A stretch of DNA of 44,484 nt from Nemertoderma westbladi (Eukaryota; Xenacoelomorpha; Nemertodermatida; Nemertodermatidae): assembly GCA_032718475.1 (NCBI GenBank), contig JAUCBJ010002228.1, forward strand, positions 1 through 44,484, written 5' to 3'. Within the stretch, counting starts at the first letter, position 1; each line of letters opens with the position of its first letter. The notes beneath the pieces were generated by a model. The model did no database searches. It saw only the letters and a list, made by a program, of their open reading frames with translations, and was not told where the DNA came from. Shown in pieces: positions 41,857-44,484 of this stretch. The translations under genes and the position numbers were made by a program.

Positions 41857-42759
41857 TTAATTATTTGTCAATCCTTCCATCTTAGTTTCACCTTCTTGCG
41901 CAGCAGTGATTTAAATAATATATAGTTTTTTTTAAAACCAGGATTATGCGGATATACAGTAAGCGCAGTTGGGCGACATGCTATTGCCCAACTGAACTTA
42001 CAATTACTGAATCCCTAAATTGTATGTGGATGTGCTATTATATTATAGTATATCAAACCTCATGTGCAATTATTGTAATATTATATGTACAGGCTATGGA
42101 AGAAATAAACAATTGAATTGAATATACTTCTTGTTTTATATTCTTAAATTGTTACTTTTTCGCTCGAATACATAATATACCCCAAAAATCGAGAGAAAAA
42201 ATGAGTACCTTTTTCCCAAAGGAAAAAAGGTAACCCCATAAAATTCCATTGATTTATTTTACTTTTCCCGGCGAAAAAAGTAAAACAAAATATTTTTGGT
42301 GGAATTACTTCCGGGTATTTTTTTCACTATTCTCGAGGCATTTAATTTACCGAGCGCCAGCGAGGTTAATAAAGGGTCTAGGTTTTACTTTTTCCCATGA
42401 ATATAATAATAATTATACTGCTCCAGCAATGTGTAAACAAAAAGCGAGAATCAATGATAAACTTCTTTATATCAATTTTTTTGACATATTTCCCTTCTTG
42501 ACAAGCACCCCCCCCCCCCCCCACCTTTCTGTAAAGCTCATAATTAAACAAAATCATCAAAAAATCTCCTTTAGGACTGAGGAATCAAATATGTTTTGGT
42601 TTTGTTTTAACATTATCATTTGATTTTAATCGGGAAACTCCGAGTTAATTATATAAATTATATTGAACTTACAAAAGCGATCATTAAGGAAAACACTAAA
42701 CACGAATATTACAAATTAATTAGCATAATAAATAATGAATAACTAGACCAAAAGGCTAA
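41857..42759. other. 3' flank of CCDC22; dispersed repeat family B copy 2 at 42309-42402
   Basis: The repeat matches 5945-6057. A 15-C run lies at 42508-42522. The 124-codon frame at 42249-42623 spans the repeat and the C run and looks random. Confidence 0.55.
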
Positions 42760-44484
42760 TTATGTAGTTTGTTTATCCAAATGTAATTGTTCCTTTAGCC
42801 TCGCATTCTCTTCTCGCATAGCCTTGTAGTCCTTCAGTATATTATCGAGACTCGCGTCCACATTCTTCTCGGATTCATTATCGATGTGATCCCCGAGTTC
42901 CCTGGCCTCCCGGATTATCTGCCCGGTGTCCTGGACCAGTTTAACCACCTCGTCGCAGGCGCTGTGCAGCGAGGCGAGGTACTTGTAGGCCTTCTTGGCG
43001 AACTCGTCCTTGGGCGCGTGACGGAACACCAACTCGTCGGTAACCGTGAACGTCCGCTCCAACTTCCCGCGCAACAAATTCATCTCCTTCTGCAAGGACT
43101 TGGTTTCGTTCATGATTTTTTCCATCTCCTGTTTCTGCCTGTTGATGTTGTTGATAATCTCAATTATTCGCTTCGTGTACGCGGCCCTGTTAACGTCCTT
43201 CACCATGGCATCGAACTCAACTTTCAACTGCTTCGCTAGCTCCTCCTTCTCTTTGGTTTCCTCCACTAATATTTGCACGTTTCTCCGAATCTCTTTAATC
43301 GCCTCCATCTTCCCCTGTAAACCTTCGCTGTTGGCTTCCCGCCTCTTCGTCAACTCCTGTATTTCCCCCTCCAACGGGACTCGGTGTCGGTCCCACTGCC
43401 CATGTAGACTCTGTAGGTTCGCCTCCGATGCCGCTATCAGCTCACGCAACTTCTCGACATTAACTTCCGGATTCTGTAGGAGTTGCAACGTTTTCTTATG
43501 TGATTTATAGTTCTGTTCGGCGGCTTTATTCGCGGCTGTAAGCCGACTCAGCAACTCGTTGGCCTCCGCTATCTTATCGTCGGCTCCTTTAACAGCGGAT
43601 TCCATCCCCGATAACTTCCCGACCAACAATCCCAACTCCTCTTTACGCAGTTTCACTTCATTCTCTCGGTGCTCAGCCGTTCGATCGACAGCGTTGTCTT
43701 CCTCCTTTGCCGCCGACATCAACAACGACTGCTGAGCCAACCTACTGCTCCTCGAATCAGTAGAGTTTTTAATTGATAATTCTTCGATTTCAGGGAAACC
43801 CGGGGTTTGTAGGATTTTATCCTGGTCTCCTCCACGTTCTAGAACGTCAACAGTCTGCTCCCGCGCAACCATCAACGCGTTATCGCTCAACAACGCGAGC
43901 GGGATGTCGCGAACGCAGCAGAGATCCTCGTTTATATGGCGACGCATCGCCTCGGTGGCGGGACTGTAGGGGACCCGGGAGACCCATCGACACTGCCGCA
44001 GCACGCTGTGCTCCGCGGCGGTGCCGCAATAGTGGGGCGCGCCTGTCGCGTCGCGGACGACGCCGTTCAAACACGCGTGATACGGTAACCACGGCAACTC
44101 CAACGCCAAACGCAACTGATTCGCCAATAACCTGCGCGCGAGATTAGAGCCGGACTCATCGGCCGGACGAGTGGACTCCAGATTGTCTCGCGGCAGTTTC
44201 TCGATGAGAAACATAAATATTTGGCGGATATCGGCGTCGTTGGAGTAGAGGATTGTCTGGTAACCGAGGTCTCCCTTGTATCCGAGTTGCTCAATAGCAG
44301 CGGCGATGGCCGACGCAATTCGGAATCTTGCCGACATCCCAGGGGGCAGACGTTTACTCAGCTCAGAGTTCTCTGGGTTTATACATTGTAAACAAGCCAC
44401 TACGGACTCGACAACCATCTCGGTTGAGAAGTTGAGTAAACTTACAACATCCTCGGGTATGTCGCAGTCTATCTGTCTGAGATT
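42760..44484 (-). CDS. CCDC22: CCDC22, 5' end beyond the window, no intron seen in 574 codons
   Basis: A subunit of the CCC complex (with CCDC93 and COMMD proteins) that works with Retriever and WASH in endosomal recycling and also influences NF-kB control through cullin ligases. The frame is open from the window edge; the first visible residues (NLRQIDCDIPEDVVSLLNFS) are still homologous N-terminal sequence, so only about 10-15 residues are missing. The N-terminal calponin-homology-like domain has MSARFRIASAIAAA and LGYQTILYSNDADIRQIFMF. From about residue 270 it is long coiled coil, with the highly conserved QWDRHRVPLEGEIQEL, YTKRIIEIINNINRQKQEM, LERTFTVTDELVFRHA and KKAYKYLASLH. The C-terminus DYKAMREENARLKEQ is intact. 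Vertebrate CCDC22 has many exons; here none of the visible 1.7 kb is interrupted. Confidence 0.95.
   Translation of the reverse strand, partial: NLRQIDCDIPEDVVSLLNFSTEMVVESVVACLQCINPENSELSKRLPPGMSARFRIASAIAAAIEQLGYKGDLGYQTILYSNDADIRQIFMFLIEKLPRDNLESTRPADESGSNLARRLLANQLRLALELPWLPYHACLNGVVRDATGAPHYCGTAAEHSVLRQCRWVSRVPYSPATEAMRRHINEDLCCVRDIPLALLSDNALMVAREQTVDVLERGGDQDKILQTPGFPEIEELSIKNSTDSRSSRLAQQSLLMSAAKEEDNAVDRTAEHRENEVKLRKEELGLLVGKLSGMESAVKGADDKIAEANELLSRLTAANKAAEQNYKSHKKTLQLLQNPEVNVEKLRELIAASEANLQSLHGQWDRHRVPLEGEIQELTKRREANSEGLQGKMEAIKEIRRNVQILVEETKEKEELAKQLKVEFDAMVKDVNRAAYTKRIIEIINNINRQKQEMEKIMNETKSLQKEMNLLRGKLERTFTVTDELVFRHAPKDEFAKKAYKYLASLHSACDEVVKLVQDTGQIIREARELGDHIDNESEKNVDASLDNILKDYKAMREENARLKEQLHLDKQTT

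Noticed and set aside
42886-44318. Other-frame ORFs over CCDC22
   Set aside because: Shadows of the CCDC22 frame, which matches the family throughout.

Overview
The window is nuclear DNA from an animal, most likely an invertebrate bilaterian. It carries conserved metazoan genes (LPCAT3, IVD, COX18, CCDC22 and a Ly6/uPAR-type GPI-anchored protein) in an AT-rich background packed with SINEs, LINE fragments, foldback and hAT-like DNA elements and satellites. The exact phylum cannot be read from the sequence. The palindromes TAGGCCTA and TACCGGTA are strikingly frequent and give the genome a recognisable texture.

Left part (1-8.4 kb): a Ty3/gypsy-type Gag-Pol frame, open for all 578 codons, runs from the window edge to 1734. 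There it is cut by an inverted pair of SMART-type amplification adapters around a SMRTbell-like hairpin (1735-1830). This is library sequence, so the join between 1734 and 1831 is probably not real. A 28-bp satellite follows. Then comes a tRNA-derived SINE with a perfect 12-bp target duplication, a second SINE of the same family, and a 36-bp satellite of about 1.3 kb that appears to have grown out of the SINE body.

Middle part (5.8-22.3 kb): a Ly6/uPAR gene on the plus strand has exons at 5769-5897 and 15623-15831 whose phases match exactly. Its 9.7-kb intron holds an intronless LPCAT3 gene on the opposite strand, plus LINE, SINE and satellite DNA. Next come a hAT-like element with an 8-bp target duplication (16745-17872), a decayed LINE (17.9-19.2 kb) and a complete three-exon IVD gene on the minus strand (19469-22251, 425 aa).

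Right part (22.3-44.5 kb): this holds a 769-bp foldback element made of inverted 29-bp arrays and a 5'-truncated LINE with an intact reverse-transcriptase frame between 225/232-bp near-identical direct repeats. It also has intronless COX18 (29979-31169), a second hAT-like copy interrupted by a TTAA-flanked piggyBac-like insertion, and an unrecognised 232-aa membrane/coiled-coil protein. Further on are a LINE 3' end expanded into four 66-bp tandem units, a 1-kb element with 36-bp inverted termini, and the 3' part of CCDC22, which runs off the right edge.

The host genes do not form an operon or a shared pathway: lipid remodelling (LPCAT3), leucine breakdown (IVD), cytochrome oxidase assembly (COX18) and endosomal cargo recycling (CCDC22). 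What unites them is gene structure: genes that have many exons in vertebrates are here intronless or nearly so, GC-rich against AT-rich surroundings, and all on the minus strand. All assignments were made by eye from translations, without database searches.
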